A DNA stretch of 64,000 nt from Laetiporus sulphureus 93-53 (lineage: Eukaryota; Basidiomycota; Agaricomycetes; Polyporales; Laetiporaceae), in the NCBI RefSeq assembly GCF_001632365.1, contig NW_024468530.1:62001-126000 (forward strand), read 5' to 3'. The notes under the pieces are model-generated. The model was not told where the DNA came from. It saw only the letters and a list, made by a program, of their open reading frames with translations, and did no database searches. The stretch's first letter is position 1. Every line of letters starts with the position of its first letter. Shown in pieces: positions 1 to 12,331 of this stretch. A program made the position numbers and the translations under genes.

Positions 1-2072
1 AGAAGGAGAAGGCAAGCAAGTCCAAGGGCAAGGCGCCAGTCAAAGCTGTTGATGGAGAGATCCCGCCTGAACTAGATTTCTTCAAGTATGCACAAGGCAG
101 CTCTGTCAAACGGAAGGAGCCGGAGAGCAGCACGCAGCTGGAGAACGACGAGGCCGATGCACGAGGGAAGAAGCAGAGAACAGCAGCTGCGGAGGACGAT
201 GAGGACGACAGACGGGAGGAAGAGCCACCCATGCCTAGACACAGGGTCACCACGAAGGGCTCTAATGTCCCGGCGCATGTGGAATCATTCCAGGAACTGT
301 GCGAGAGATACAGTATGTCTACACATCTCCTGCCCAACCTGTCCAAGAGCGGATACAAGTGCCCGACTGGAATTCAGTCGTACGGCATCCCTATACTCAT
401 GGAGGTATGTCGAGACCGATGAATCGAGTAGAGAGTTTATGGTTAATATTTTCGGATTATCAGTCGCGGGACCTGGCTGCAATCTCTCCGACGGGTACAG
501 GAAAGACATTGTCCTACCTCTTGCCAATCATGTCCCATCTCGATGCTCCATCCTCGCGTTCAAAGGCCGATTGCGGTGCCGGCGTTCGGGCTCTTGTCCT
601 GGCGCCAACGCGCGAGCTTGCCCACCAAATACATAATGAGTGCCTCAAACTAGCTCAGGGTCGAAAGTGGAGAGTGGTGCTATTCAGCAAAGCGACTGCT
701 AGCACGCTAGCAGACAAGACCGTCCGCGACAAAGTCGGTTAGTGCCTCGTGAGAATTTATCGTGGATCGGGGCAATGTCCGCTCATTTCGCGCGTAGACA
801 TCATCATCAGCACGCCCCTCCGGCTGGTCTCGGCCCTCCAAGCAGGGCACCTCGAACTGAATAAGTGCGCCCGTCTCATATTGCTTTCTAAGGAATGGTT
901 CTGATTCTGACATTTATAGCGTGCGACATGTGGTTCTCGACGAAGCCGATCGCATGCTCGATTCAGAGTTTCTGTCCCAGGTGCAAGAAATTATTGCCGC
1001 TTGTACGTACCCACAAGTCCAGAAGGCCGTCTTCAGCGCTACGTTGCCGGCAGGCGCGGAAAGGACCGCGATGGGTATGCTTCATGACCCAATACGCGTT
1101 GTGGTTGGTCTCAAGTGCGTCGTCCTGCCGTTTGCATAGGAGTCATTTCTCCAATTTGACATCTTCAGAGACACACCTCTCCCTTTAATTTCGCAATCAC
1201 TTACCTATGTTGCCGATGATTCTTCCAAATTGCCGGCACTTCTACAGTACCTGTCACAGCCATATAATCCTCCTATCCTGGTCTTTGTCTCGTCTCAGCC
1301 ACGTGCAACGTCCCTTGCAGAGGAGCTGGTATTACATAGTGTACCAAACGTGGACTGCCTGCATGCCGGCATGACAAAGAAAGAGCGGGATGAAGCTGTC
1401 GCGCGTATGAGGCGGGGTGAAAGCTGGGTGATGGTCAGTACCGAAGTCATGGCAAGGGGTATGGACTTCAAAGGCGTGCGGGAAGTGATTAATTACGATT
1501 TCCCACAAAGCGTCCAGAGCTATGTGCATCGCATCGGTGAGTTGACAGCTGGGCGCGTCGCCTTGCGTGGTCTTAGCGACGGACGTTTTATATTCGTGGG
1601 TTGACAGGGCGAACGGGGCGTGCTGGTAGGGAAGGCAAGGCGATAACGTACTTCACCGATGAAGACGCACCATTTTTGAAGACGTAGGTCGTCCCCGAAA
1701 CCTGTTTGGGACCCGCTTAGAGACGTTTCATCATTCATCCCCTTAGCATCGCCAATGTACTCCTTCAGTCTGGATCGACGGTGCCTGATTGGATCATGAA
1801 GCTTCCAAAGCCATCGATGCTCAAGAGGCGGCAAATGGGGAAGGTGAAGCGTGCTGAAGCGGTGAACAATGCAAGCAAGGTAGGCCGGGATGATGCGATC
1901 AAGAAGAGGTTCGTTCGTTCAATACAGTATCTTCCCATAGCCGAAGCAGCGACTGACCATCGATAACAATATTAGAGAGATAATTGCTGGTTCGATGAGA
2001 CGGAAGAATAAGGCAGAGAAAAAAGCGGATGCGGCAGTCAACAGCGATGGCTCTACGGGGGAGCAACAGTAG
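1..2072 (+). CDS. ROK1: Rok1/DDX52-type DEAD-box RNA helicase (5' end outside window)
   Basis: ATP-dependent RNA helicase expected to act in the nucleolus in 18S rRNA maturation. Reading enters the window already open, so the start lies upstream. The acidic/Lys-rich N-terminal part contains [11 protein letters not shown], a Rok1-like signature. Helicase motifs then follow in order: a Q-motif region ([13 protein letters not shown]), Walker [23 protein letters not shown] (this family has TPLRL where most have TPGRL), DEAD in [16 protein letters not shown], an [14 protein letters not shown] motif V region and HRIGRTGRAG. The C-terminus is Lys-rich and ends in GEQQ. Short introns interrupt it, e.g. 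405-463 and from 738 to about 798. Motif VI is split by an intron near 1536. Family assignment is strong; exact exon ends are by eye. Confidence 0.88.
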
Positions 2073-3197
2073 TATAAAAGGACAACATCTTCTGCAAGCG
2101 GTAGGAGTATGACGCATATGACATCGTGACGGTTCTCATCTCGCCACTCAGATTGCAATGAGGCGAGTACTAGACGAGCATGGAATTCTATACACTGTTC
2201 TCTCGTTATTTAGTGCGACGCCTCCTCTGCTATCGCGCTATCGAGTGGCTACGCACAGAGAACGTGACTACTCGGAGTGGCCGGCATCAGGTACGGGGTG
2301 GACACGGGCACCAGGCCTTTACAGCATGCTTCGCCATATGCGGACAGCACAATTGCTCCCCGCGCCATTGTAAGAGAACGAAGGCCAGCTTTCGGAGAAA
2401 GACGAGAGTCTAGCTGTGGTTCGTAAGATGATGATGATTATCGCGGATAGACAAAAAATCGCGGCGATAGTGTATATGCAGTTGTTCGGAGATTCATCAG
2501 AAAGGATAAATGTTGAGGGTTTCTATGCGTAAAGTTTGCTTGTTATGATCATATTTCTGTCACTAGAATCCTCCGAGCGGATCCCGTGCAATTCGAACTC
2601 GTCGCCGGATCAGGACAATCTCGCAAAATTCGCATCGACCGAATTTGACCGTCTGCCAATTCACATCGAAGGAAACGCATATGTTTTCTTTTTGCGACAA
2701 TTGTCGATTGCCATCGCATTGCAGAACCAGTCTGCAGGGATAGTTGCATTGCCAGTTTTCGATTGAAAGTCATGACAAAAACCAAGTGATAATTAAACCG
2801 CTGATCTATACCAAGCCTGAGCGAGTAAGGGCCAAGAAACGACGTGGAAAACTGCGGGACGTATGAGCTGGAGTTGCTCCGGTATAATCCAAAATTGCTT
2901 CCGCGAGAATTCGACGAGATCGGGTGTGCACCGTCGAAACTTCAAAGTCAGCTCAGGTCTCGCAAAACAAAGAAATACAAACGACATGACTTGAAAACAA
3001 CCACAAGGACACCATGAGGTGCCTGTCACCGACGGTTCTCTTTCTCGCTACCATGACTGTTTTTGCATCCATGAAACATTCAAAAGGGATGCGTCAAGAA
3101 CCAGTGGTGCTCTCAATCCCCACCCCATAGCGGATGATCTGGAGACTCTCCCTACTCATAGTCATACTAAGGCCACCATATCCACGTCTACTTATTC
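2073..3197. other. intergenic, no gene seen
   Basis: About 1.1 kb between the Rok1 stop and the HMG-box gene start. It holds only short random-looking reading frames without family motifs. It must contain the Rok1 3' UTR and the HMG-box gene promoter; no clear TATA or repeat was seen. Confidence 0.6.
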
Positions 3198-4614
3198 ATG
3201 CCTGCTCTCAGATGTCTTCGTCGTTCTCGCCGTCTCTCGCACAGGCCGCCGCTCGACCCAGGTTCGTGTTTGTCGCTTATTTGCTTTTGTGGGTCCACAC
3301 TACGTTCGTTCCTACTCACTTGCTTGAATTGGATTGCAGAGTTCGAGTTTGATGAGCACGATCTACAGGATCTGCAGTTGGCGTATCCCGAAAGTGGCTC
3401 GTCGCGATCTCCATTGTCTGATCCCCCGTCGCTGCACCCGACGCCCGACGCCAGCCCTTTCCTTGACTTGTGCCTCTTTCCGGATTCTCTTTCCGATGAC
3501 GAGCTTCCCATCTTCGTCCCGCGCTCGTCACATTCTCGCAAGAAAAAGCCTGGTCATATTCCCCGTCCTCCCAATGCGTTCATGCTATATCGATCTCACC
3601 TCTGTGCGAAGGAGAAGATCAAAGGGACGGTCGTCAATAACTACTGTCATATCAGCCGTATCGCCGCTACTATCTGGAGGGACCTCCCTGAAACTGAGCG
3701 CGCCCCTTACCGACGGTGGGCAGAGGTCGTGAAGCGGCGCCACGCTGAGCAGCATCCGGACTACAAGTACTCTCCCGCGTCCAAAAAGAAGCCAGTTCAG
3801 AGGAGGGGGAAGAAAGTGAAGAGTAGCGACGAGGCAACGTCTGTGCGCTGCGATGTGGTTGCGTCTCTATTGAAGCAAGGAATAGAGGGCAATGAACTGG
3901 AGAGGCGAATCAAGAAGTTTGATGAAGACCAAGAGGGTACCTCCTCCTCTTTCCTCCCTTCTACAACTATGAAGAGCAAACATGCTCGCGTGAGCTCTTC
4001 GGTACACTCACGAAAGTCGAAGAAGGCGCGTAGATGCACGACGGGCTGCGCAGAACAGGAGTATGTCGACGTTCCTAGGCCCGTCCCGCATAGTCTGCCT
4101 GTCAAGGACGAGCCATCGAGTCCCTGTCTGCCGTCTACCTCATCGCCCCGTCCTATGGACATCCTAGCTAGTGTGGAGGTAAGGCTAAGATATTCTTCGT
4201 TGTCTTCCAGTTCTGACACGCTACTGGATTATTCAGGCATTCGTCAAAGGCGAGCCGGTAGAACGTCCATGTCCTTCTACAGAAGTCGACGTCTTCGCGT
4301 CGCGCCTCAGTCCCTTCGCCACTCACCACGATCTCCCTCTGTTCTTGACAGGAGGACCCTCGTCACATCTCGCACCTTCATCTACCTCATTTGCCTCTTT
4401 CGGTGCTGAACACACAAAAGCAGCCGAAGAAGGGGTATGCAACGACCCCGTTCTATCACCAGAGAACGCGAACGAAGACTTCGGAGGTCTTGAGATTGGG
4501 CCTTACTACTTTGGTACTGCTAGCAATTCTACGCTTATGGACATGGAAAGTCTTCTCTTCGCGGAAAAGGAGATGGACTTCTCGCAGTGGTTTGGTTATG
4601 AGGCTGCTGCTTGA
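3198..4614 (+). CDS. HMG-box transcription factor (MATA_HMG-like)
   Basis: Predicted nuclear sequence-specific DNA-binding protein of about 426 aa. A model with introns 3262-3339 and 4179-4236 keeps one frame throughout. The HMG box, roughly residues 90-165, starts at IPRPPNAFMLYRSHL and runs through NYCHISRIAATIWRDLP and YRRWAEVVKRRHAEQHPDY, the pattern of fungal MAT-type HMG boxes. A Lys/Arg-rich stretch (ASKKKPVQRRGKKVKS) follows and could serve in nuclear import. The remainder is Ser/Pro-rich with an acidic hydrophobic C-terminus (EKEMDFSQWFGYEAAA) that resembles an activation region. The start at 3198 was chosen because only that frame joins correctly across the first intron. Relatives include mating or pheromone-response and fruiting regulators, but no mating-type neighbours are present, so the exact role is open. 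Confidence 0.8.
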
Positions 4615-4932
4615 CGCTTCAATTTCTGCACCACGTTGCTTTCACTGTGATAAATGATGGACGTCTGGCTATACTGGTGGCACCAGCCTTCTGCGGTTAT
4701 CTCTGGGTTTTCGCAACGGCGATGACTCCTGGCATATATCCACATCCATAGGGCTTCTCTTTTTCCCTTTAATGTTCGCTATTTAGCGATCAAGTATGTA
4801 CCATTTTGTACAGTCAGATTGGTGTTGTAGTGGCTACAGTCCGTGTATTGCATACATCTAATGTAGGAGCGCAGGGATATAAGGCGCGCTTTAGGTTGAC
4901 TGTAGTAAATGTTTACAAAGTCTCTCGTCTAC

Positions 4933-7186
4933 TCATCGCTTTGCCTTCTTGGTACTCTCATCAGCACTGTTACCACCCTGTCTGCGTTTCGACGGATGCT
5001 CATCGATGGAAATTTCGATTCTTCCTGCTGCATGCTCGGCCTTCAGCCACTCCTGGCATTGTTCTTTCGTACCTTCCGGGTGGGCTAGCTGCCACTCTGT
5101 CACACGCGCGAGCACCTGCCCAGTCCACGGACCAGGCCTTGCATCGAGGATGCTTACAACGCCGCGTCCCTTGCAGTCGACACAAGTTAGTCCTTCACGA
5201 ATGCTAGTGAATAAGCACGCTCACATCCAGGATGGGTTTCGCATCAACAAGTGCTGGGAGACCGAGTTCCTCTATCCGTGATACGAAAGCGTTGTACTTC
5301 TCCACCTGTGTTGTGGCATTGTCCACTGCATAGTATACATCTCAGGAAATTCCACAGACCATACCATCACTGAGCCAATTACCGTCCAAAGTATTCCGCT
5401 GCACATCCCAGAACGATACTAGGTCCTGTACGAGAGAGAAGAGGAGAGATACCTGCCACTTTACGTCCGTCGGAAGCCAACGGATGGTCTTCTCACGCAG
5501 GACTAAACCTACATGAATTCAGCGGGACATTTTCAAAACCGGTGAGCTGTTAGACATACCTATCTTCACTCTGTCCTCCATATCGGAACCCCTCGCCCAT
5601 TGCGATACAACTGGGCTGAGCCGTTCCCAGGCTGCGAACAGCGTAGGTATACCGTCGAGATAATGGTGCTGTGTTCCGAGTTTCAGGCTTTCGCGAATGA
5701 CAATATCAGTCGCCGGATATAGTTTCCCCTTTGTGTCTGAATACAAGATTCCTCGGTACGGTGTAAGGGCACAAGCTAAATAGAGACGAGGGATCGGTGA
5801 CGGCTTTGCGTTCACTTCGGAAAGCAAGAGAGGATGAAGAGGCGCGAGGTTGATCGACGAGAAGAACAATGGCGGCGGAAGCGATGTCGAGCGACGAAGG
5901 AAGTATTCGAGTGTAGCTGCTGCTGCTACTGACAGGGGCGATGGAGCTGGGGCTTGCGATAGCTTCTGGGCAATCGAATCGGGCACGTGGAATACAGGAC
6001 CGTACAATGACAGCTCATAAATGAGCTTAAGGGCGCGCACTGGATGGCTTCCTATCCGTTGAACGTATCAGTGAATGTATGGATCCTGCATTATAGGCAA
6101 CATTTCCCTACGAAACGCACCTTGCATCATCTTATCTATCTCCTCACCGACCCTTTCTCGACTGATCTTCGACACAATAGCACTCTACGAGAAACGTACG
6201 AATCCCTCAACGTGGGAGCATACAGCAGGATTGCGCCCCCATGACTGACCTGTATATTTGGGTTCTTCGCAGCATCTCGCAGCTCGGGATCCAGTTCGAA
6301 GCCAAAGCGGCTCGCAAACCTGATACATCGGATTACGCGCAAGGGATCATCTGTGAGGGTCTCTATTGGAGGAAGCGGGGTACGAATGAGCCCGATGCGC
6401 AAGTCTTGCACACCCTACTTGAGCAGCATCAGACAATCGTTCCCAGAAGGCATCAATATGACTAGCCTTGCCGGTATGATCCTCCACAGACCTCGAATGG
6501 ACGTTGTAGAAGAGCGCGTTAATTGTGATGTCTCTCCTTAGTGCGTCTTGCAGAGGGGTGCCAAAGAACTACGAGCCCTAGCATGAGAACCATTCCACCT
6601 TCAGACATCTCAGGGAAAGATATACTTACGACCTGACTGGGTATACGACTATGCTCTGCGTACTCCTCACTCCTCAGATTCACAAAGTCCAACTCGTGCC
6701 CTAATACAGTTGTCCTCGCTGTTTCAAGATGTTTCGACTGGTCTGGGTTGCTCTCAATTTTCGCGATATGCTTTGCGGAAATGCCTTTAACCTCAGAGCA
6801 ATACGCCACAAAGCGCTCAGCAAAAGTCATACCCATCATGTCGGTCAGCGCGACGTCGATATCGTTGCTCTGCATGCCGAGTAGCTTGCACGTTATCCGT
6901 TTCAGCGGCACTATGGAGACCGAGGAGAGACACGTGTGCTGACCTTGTCCCGCACCCATCCTCCTGCAATCCTACATGAGGTCTCCAGGCCCTCATTTGC
7001 TCGCATGTATTTGGTGCATTCGTCCAAGAGTACGCAGAGCTGGTCTTCTTCTGCAGTGAGCTGGATCTCCATTGTTATGGTACGCCGTGCACCGACACAG
7101 TAGCGTTTATACAACGCCGAACGTGCGTGTCTTGGCGAGTGGAATTGTAGCAGGCGGGCTGGCAGATTGCAGGGAAACAGGAGCAT
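4933..7186 (-). CDS. CCA1: CCA-adding tRNA nucleotidyltransferase, with mitochondrial leader if the upstream ATG is used
   Basis: Adds or repairs the 3' CCA end of tRNAs in cytosol, nucleus and mitochondria. Class II nucleotidyltransferase features in order: RIAGGWVRDK (G-G-x-VRD), SNDIDVALTDMMG with the catalytic DxD, LGHELDFVNLRSE, RRDITINALFYN, and DDPLRVIRCIRFASRF (motif D/E region). A helical tRNA-binding part and a Lys-rich tail ending in ESTKKAKR follow. Several short introns are present. An in-frame ATG at 7072-7070 gives the core protein (MEIQLTAEED). A second in-frame ATG at 7186-7184 adds 38 residues with many Arg and no Asp or Glu, typical of a mitochondrial presequence. Yeast CCA1 uses alternative in-frame starts to reach different compartments; the same is inferred here. 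It is divergent from VAC8. Confidence 0.88.
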
Positions 7187-7533
7187 GCGGTGCTGCTTTT
7201 CGGACGCGACTCAAACGCGACTTGCAGTTTACACCCGCGTCTAAGTTATTGAGTATGTCATGTGACCTACACAACCCTGTTCCCTCCTCTCTAGTCCTCC
7301 AGAGTCTCCTCATTCTGCTTCCAGAGGGCTCTGAATCGGCACAACGCAGTATTTCCTAATCATCGAGACTGCGTAGCCAGCATTCCGCGTCTGCGACAAT
7401 CAACGTCCTAATTGAGTGATTGTCTCCACCAAGCTGCACGTGGCGGTGGTCTGCAACCATTGGTCGGCTCTTCTATACGACGCACACATTGCCTTCCTTC
7501 TGTCCCCTCACCTTCCGCATAGTGCCCTCGACG
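7187..7533. promoter_or_regulatory. divergent promoter region, CCA1 / VAC8
   Basis: A 347-bp interval between the upstream CCA1 ATG and the VAC8 ATG, which must drive both genes in opposite directions. An inverted CCAAT box (CATTGG) lies near 7459-7464, where fungal CBF/HAP factors commonly bind. No other element is claimed. Confidence 0.5.
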
Positions 7534-9973
7534 ATGGGTGTCGTTTCTAGCTGCTGCGAGTCATGTTGTAAGTGGAGGCTGTCTGCGGCGCTCTAGTCCT
7601 GTCTGTTGCGCACCAACATCGGCACTCACTCGCTATTGTACAGTCCACTCACGCAAATCGCAATCGTATGAGCCGCTCCTGCTCGAGAATGAACGGGAGG
7701 CGGTTGCGGATCTCTTGCAATACCTAGAAAGTGAGTATTGGTTAGTCTGCAGCATTGCGGTTGTCTTACCTGCTTCGTCGCAGATCGAACCACGACTAAT
7801 TTCTTCTCCGGCTCGCCACTGTCTGCCCTCACGACACTCTCCTTTTCCGACAACGTCGACTTGCAGCGAAGTGCTGCACTCGCGTTCGCCGAAATTACAG
7901 AGAAGGAGGTCCGCCCAGTAGGACGAGACACGCTCGACCCAATTCTCTTCCTTCTTAGCAGCCATGATACGGAGGTGCAGCGCGCAGCTAGTGCTGCGCT
8001 CGGAAACCTCGCTGTTAATAGTGGGTTGAGCTATTGCTTAAAAATCTTATATCTGACACTATGGCAGCGGACAACAAGCTGCTGATTGTAAAACTGGGCG
8101 GACTGGAGCCTCTCATTCGCCAAATGCTGAGCCCGAATGTTGAGGTGCAGTGCAATGCGGTGGGATGCGTGACAAATTTGGCGACACACGGTGTGTACGA
8201 TTATTGCAAATCTATCGCGATCTTCAAGTCGCTTACCCCGCTTAGACGACAACAAGACGAAGATCGCCAAGTCTGGTGCCTTGGTACCCCTCACTCGTTT
8301 AGCTCGCTCGAAGGATATGCGTGTTCAGCGCAACGCCACGGGCGCTTTGTTGAACATGACCCATTCCGGTACGCTTCTTCCTTATCAGGACGATTGCCTG
8401 GCGATAAATGGCATGTGTTGGTATTTCTAGACGAGAATCGGCAGCAGCTCGTCAATGCAGGCGCTATTCCGGTGCTTGTAAGCCTATTGAACTCTCCAGA
8501 CACCGACGTGCAGTACTACTGTACGACGGCGTTGAGTAACATTGCTGTCGATGGTGAGCATGACAGTCATGAGCTCTTATTCGGTAGTTTCTGACTACGT
8601 GCGCAGCCGTAAACCGGAAGAAGCTCGCGCAGAGCGAGCCGAAGCTGGTAACGAGTTTAGTGCAGCTCATGGACAGTCCAAGTCTCAAAGTACAGTGCCA
8701 AGCAGCACTCGCGCTACGAAATCTTGCTAGTGACGGTGAGTAATGCGTTATCAGTGATTCCCATCGTATCTAAAAGTTCCGCAGAGAAGTACCAGCTGGA
8801 GATTGTGAAGGCAGACGGTTTACAACATCTGCTTCGGCTGCTGCAGTCAACCTACTTGCCGTTGATCCTGTCATCCGCGGCGTGTGTGCGGAACGTGTCC
8901 ATTCACCCGCAGAATGAGTCTCCCATCATTGAATCCGGCTTCCTTCAGCCATTAATTAACCTCTTGTCGTTCAAAGACAATGAGGAGGTACAATGTCATG
9001 CGATCTCCACGCTGAGAAATCTTGCGGCAAGCTCCGAGAAGAATAAGCAGGCGATTGTGAAGGCGGGCGCAGTACAAAGTATCAAAGAACTTTTGCTCGA
9101 AGTTCCAATGAACGTGCAAAGCGAGATGACGGCGTGCATTGCAGTATTGGCACTGAGTGGTGAGTTCTAATTGATTTCATGCTTTGCAGTTGGCATTGAT
9201 GCGATATAATTCAAGATGAATTGAAGGGACAGCTGCTCGAGATGGGAATCTGCGAAGTACTAATTCCTCTCACAAACTCCCCGAGTTCCGAGGTGCAGGG
9301 CAATAGTGCTGCAGCTTTGGGCAATCTGTCATCCAAAGGTGAGTGTATCATATGCGCCTTTACTGATATGGGATTAACCTTGCACCAATCTAGATGGAAG
9401 AACTACCAGCGATGACTATTCTGCATTCAACGAGGTTTGGGACAAGCCGGACGGCGGCATGCACCGATATCTCTACCGGTTCTTGACCAGTCCAGATGCT
9501 ACATTCCAGCACATCGCCGTATGGACGATTGTACAGCTGCTCGAGTCCGGAGGTGTGTCTACCTCTGCATTCCACCGTTTTCAACACAGGCTGATTATCA
9601 TTATGCAGATCCACAGTTGATCAGCAACATACGCAGTTCAAATCTCCTCGTCCCCAATATCCGGCAGCTTGCACAGACTCGCCCGTCGTCACCAACGTCG
9701 TCCGTCGGTGGTACGCCGCACTCGCACCATTCGCAAGCTCACTCGTACCAGGACACAGAGACCGGCGATGGGCAGGGCGAGATTCAGATGCTGGCGCGGC
9801 GCATACTCGAGATCACCGAAGAGGAAAGCGATGGTGCAATGACTCCCAGTGCTGCTGCTTCGCAGATGCAGGCGGCCTCCCTGCGAGAACATGAGGGCAG
9901 CATTGGGCGCGAACATGAGGAACTTCGGAAGAGCGTGAGGGAAGCCTTTTCGGGCAACTCCATGGGGCACTAA
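7534..9973 (+). CDS. VAC8: Vac8-type armadillo-repeat vacuolar protein
   Basis: Peripheral vacuole-membrane scaffold expected to act in vacuole inheritance, nucleus-vacuole contact and autophagy. The start [11 protein letters not shown] gives Gly2 for N-myristoylation and nearby cysteines for palmitoylation, as in Vac8. The first intron (7568-7643) follows directly. [21 protein letters not shown] and [13 protein letters not shown] come next, then a long chain of armadillo repeats with typical phrases: [68 protein letters not shown] and [11 protein letters not shown]. Each repeat or pair is interrupted by a small intron, usually just before a repeat. The C-terminal tail is His/Ser/Gln-rich and ends in FSGNSMGH. 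The predicted protein is somewhat longer than yeast Vac8 (578 aa). Very confident on family. Confidence 0.93.
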
Positions 9974-10623
9974 ATTTTCGATTGTTGATGCTGGGTGGAG
10001 GTCTTGAACGGACAATGATGAGGGAACAATTGCATGTCTTGCGTCGCTTTGTAGATTCCTCATTATCGAACGCACGTGCATGGCATGTGTGCTCTTTTCT
10101 GCATTCTCTGTGTGTTTACATTTTCCGGCTTGGGGGGAGGGGGGGGGGGTGACTAGGTGTTGCACTTGTCTGCGTCTGTACGTATATATTAATTGCCTGT
10201 TTCCAATCGCTCCCTCGTCCCCTCTCTGTCTTTTTCATGTGCTTTGACGATGTTAGTTATGACTGCAATGATGTCGATGCTCATTCTGGTGCAATGCAAT
10301 GCGTATACTATTTAGTTGTTACCCAAGCGCGACGCTCTGGGAAAAGACGAATGCGAAGATGTCTCTTAAACAAGGAGGGCTTCATTCGTTCAGTCACACA
10401 ATCGTCTTCTGTGATGAAATGGTTGTAGTTGATGATCAAGAGCATATATGTACAGTGCAGAGTCCATGGTCCATAATCCAGTTCGAATGTCCAATGTCAT
10501 ATCAATGATGATGTCTTGGGATAGTAGTGAGTAAATTGAGTGTCCGTATCGCATGGCAATGTCTATCAATAGGGTAGAATGTGGATAAGAGAAAGATGTT
10601 TGGAATGTTTATGAGATGTTGCA
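9974..10623. other. convergent intergenic region (3' UTRs) with G-tract
   Basis: Lies between the stops of VAC8 (+) and the Ser/Pro-rich gene (-). A tract of 6 G, one A and 11 G occurs at 10132-10149, followed by a T/C-rich stretch. No coding potential was recognised. Confidence 0.6.
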
Positions 10624-11630
10624 TCACGAAAATTCGGGAGCAGGAGAGGGAGCAATGGGTACATTGATACCAAGGCCAAGGCCGATCGGTGTCAATGAAG
10701 GAAAAGATGAATGTTGGGATGACTGTGGGGGTGAGTGAAGTATGGCTTCACTCGTGAATGTAGGCGGCGCGCTATGTTGGACGAGGAAGAGGTGGATAGG
10801 GAAGCGCGTCGCAGGAGGAGGTGTCGACGGTGGCGAAACAGTTGTCGATACCTCTGGTGTGATATACGGATACGATGCGACGTCTAAAGAGAATCGCGGT
10901 GTGGGTAGAAGAGATGGAGAGGGCGCGATCGACATGACACTGCTGAAGCGAGGGTGAGTATGTGTGTACGTTCCTTTTTAGCTGGTGCTGACCTTCGCAT
11001 GCGAGCGGCCGTCACAGAGTATCCTGGTTTTCTGTTTGACTGGGCAGCACTACTGGGACGGCCCAAGCCAAGGAGGTTGTACGCTCGTGCGCGGTCGTAT
11101 TCTGTAATGCCGCTGTGAGCAGGGCGACGGTGTGCCTTGACGGCAACCCCAAAGGGAACACCAAGGCCGAGTCCACTTGCAGCGTACGACTTTGCGCGCT
11201 TGTACGTCGAGCCGGATGGCGAAACGCCTTGGACGCGGGGAAAAGGAGAATATCTCCGCTTGTGCCTTAGGCGTATCCGCCTAGCGATTGCATCGCCTTC
11301 GCCTTCGCATCCGGCTTCATAGCCTTTCTCGCATGTGTCTTCCATCTCCTCGTTTTGAGCATTGGATGAATTGCGCTCGAGGGTGCTGTCGGACCCCGGG
11401 TCCGAGTCCAGCTCGGGGGTATATTGGGGCTCGACAGAGGGAAGGCGGGGATATACGATATTTTCCTCGGAGGGCGAGGGAAAGCAGGATACTTGACTAC
11501 GAGCGTTGCTCGAGTCAGATTGGGTGGACATCTCTCGCCCATGCTCGATCAACGAGTATGAGGAGAATATAGGAGGTAGGAACCCTAGACCAGCTAGGGG
11601 AGGACGAGTGGCTTCGGTACGAGAAGACAT
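10624..11630 (-). CDS. Ser/Pro-rich conserved-looking protein of unknown function
   Basis: I do not recognise this family. A two-exon model (11630-10993, intron 10992-10943, 10942-10624) gives about 318 aa. The start is MSSRTEATRPPLAGLGFLPP. The middle part is acidic (EEMEDTCEKGYEAGCEGEG), followed by a basic patch (ARRIRLRHKRRYSPFPR) that could be a nuclear localisation signal. Gly-Leu phrases recur (ASGLGLGVPFG, LLGLGRP, IGLGLGINVP). The C-terminal exon is mostly Ser, Pro and Thr. There is no signal peptide, membrane segment or enzyme motif. Composition suggests a disordered, possibly nuclear regulatory protein, but that is inference only. The GT donor and AG acceptor join in frame, supporting a real gene. 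Confidence 0.6.
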
Positions 11631-12331
11631 CTTGGGTGATGTTGATACGAAGAATGAGGAATTCGCTAGAGACAATGGGCCTTTTATGCATTGAGAGCAA
11701 CGCGTAGACTTCCGTCTACCGTGTATCCAATACCTATGGACATTGATGCATTCATGGTCATCCGTGTGCGGATGACGGTGAAGCACATCCATACCAATAT
11801 CCGACTCACAGTGTCGGATATTGGTATGCATTTGTCTCTCTTTTGTATCCGCATGTCGGTCAATTTTGAAACGGCACACTTCTTACCTCTATACAATCTT
11901 CGTCTTCCTACACGACGATGACCTGCATTGCCAGGAGCTCGGCGTATGCTTTCTCAACTCACTATACTCAGGCCAGAGTACGCACTACTTAACTTTGCAG
12001 TTGTTGCTGAGCCTTCGTATTGGAAATCGGCGTAAGGACAAGGATAATAAGCAATACTGCATATGTCCAGTAGCGAGAAGTCGATGAATGGGGTTTATAA
12101 TTCACTATCCTGATTATTAGCTCGCTTTTTGCATGGAATGCTAAGGGTTACATCGCGAGACTGTCGGAAGTTGCCGGACGCCCGCCACTTGCATTAGGTT
12201 CGATTCGGCAGGACGCGTCGGGCGTCGCCTTTTTCTCTCTCACCGCCACCACCAACCAACGACAAGATCTCCCTGTCTAGCTTCCTTTGCCGCTTTCTAC
12301 TAGCTTCTATCCTTATCTCCCTCTTGCGACC
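11631..12331. promoter_or_regulatory. divergent promoter region with three hairpins
   Basis: About 700 bp between the start of the Ser/Pro-rich gene (-) and SUB2 (+). It contains three perfect inverted repeats: 11704-11719, 11757-11776 and 11790-11828. No coding sequence was recognised. A pyrimidine-rich stretch precedes the SUB2 ATG (about 12225-12325), common in fungal promoters of strongly expressed genes. Confidence 0.55.
11790..11828. repeat. perfect 16-bp inverted repeat, 7-nt loop
   Basis: Arms at 11790-11805 (CATACCAATATCCGAC) and 11813-11828 are exact reverse complements, separated by TCACAGT. Two shorter perfect hairpins lie just upstream: GTCATCCG/CGGATGAC at 11757-11776 and GTAGAC/GTCTAC at 11704-11719. 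They could be an operator, an RNA structure in the 5' leader of the Ser/Pro-rich gene, or the remnant of a foldback element. Confidence 0.85.
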
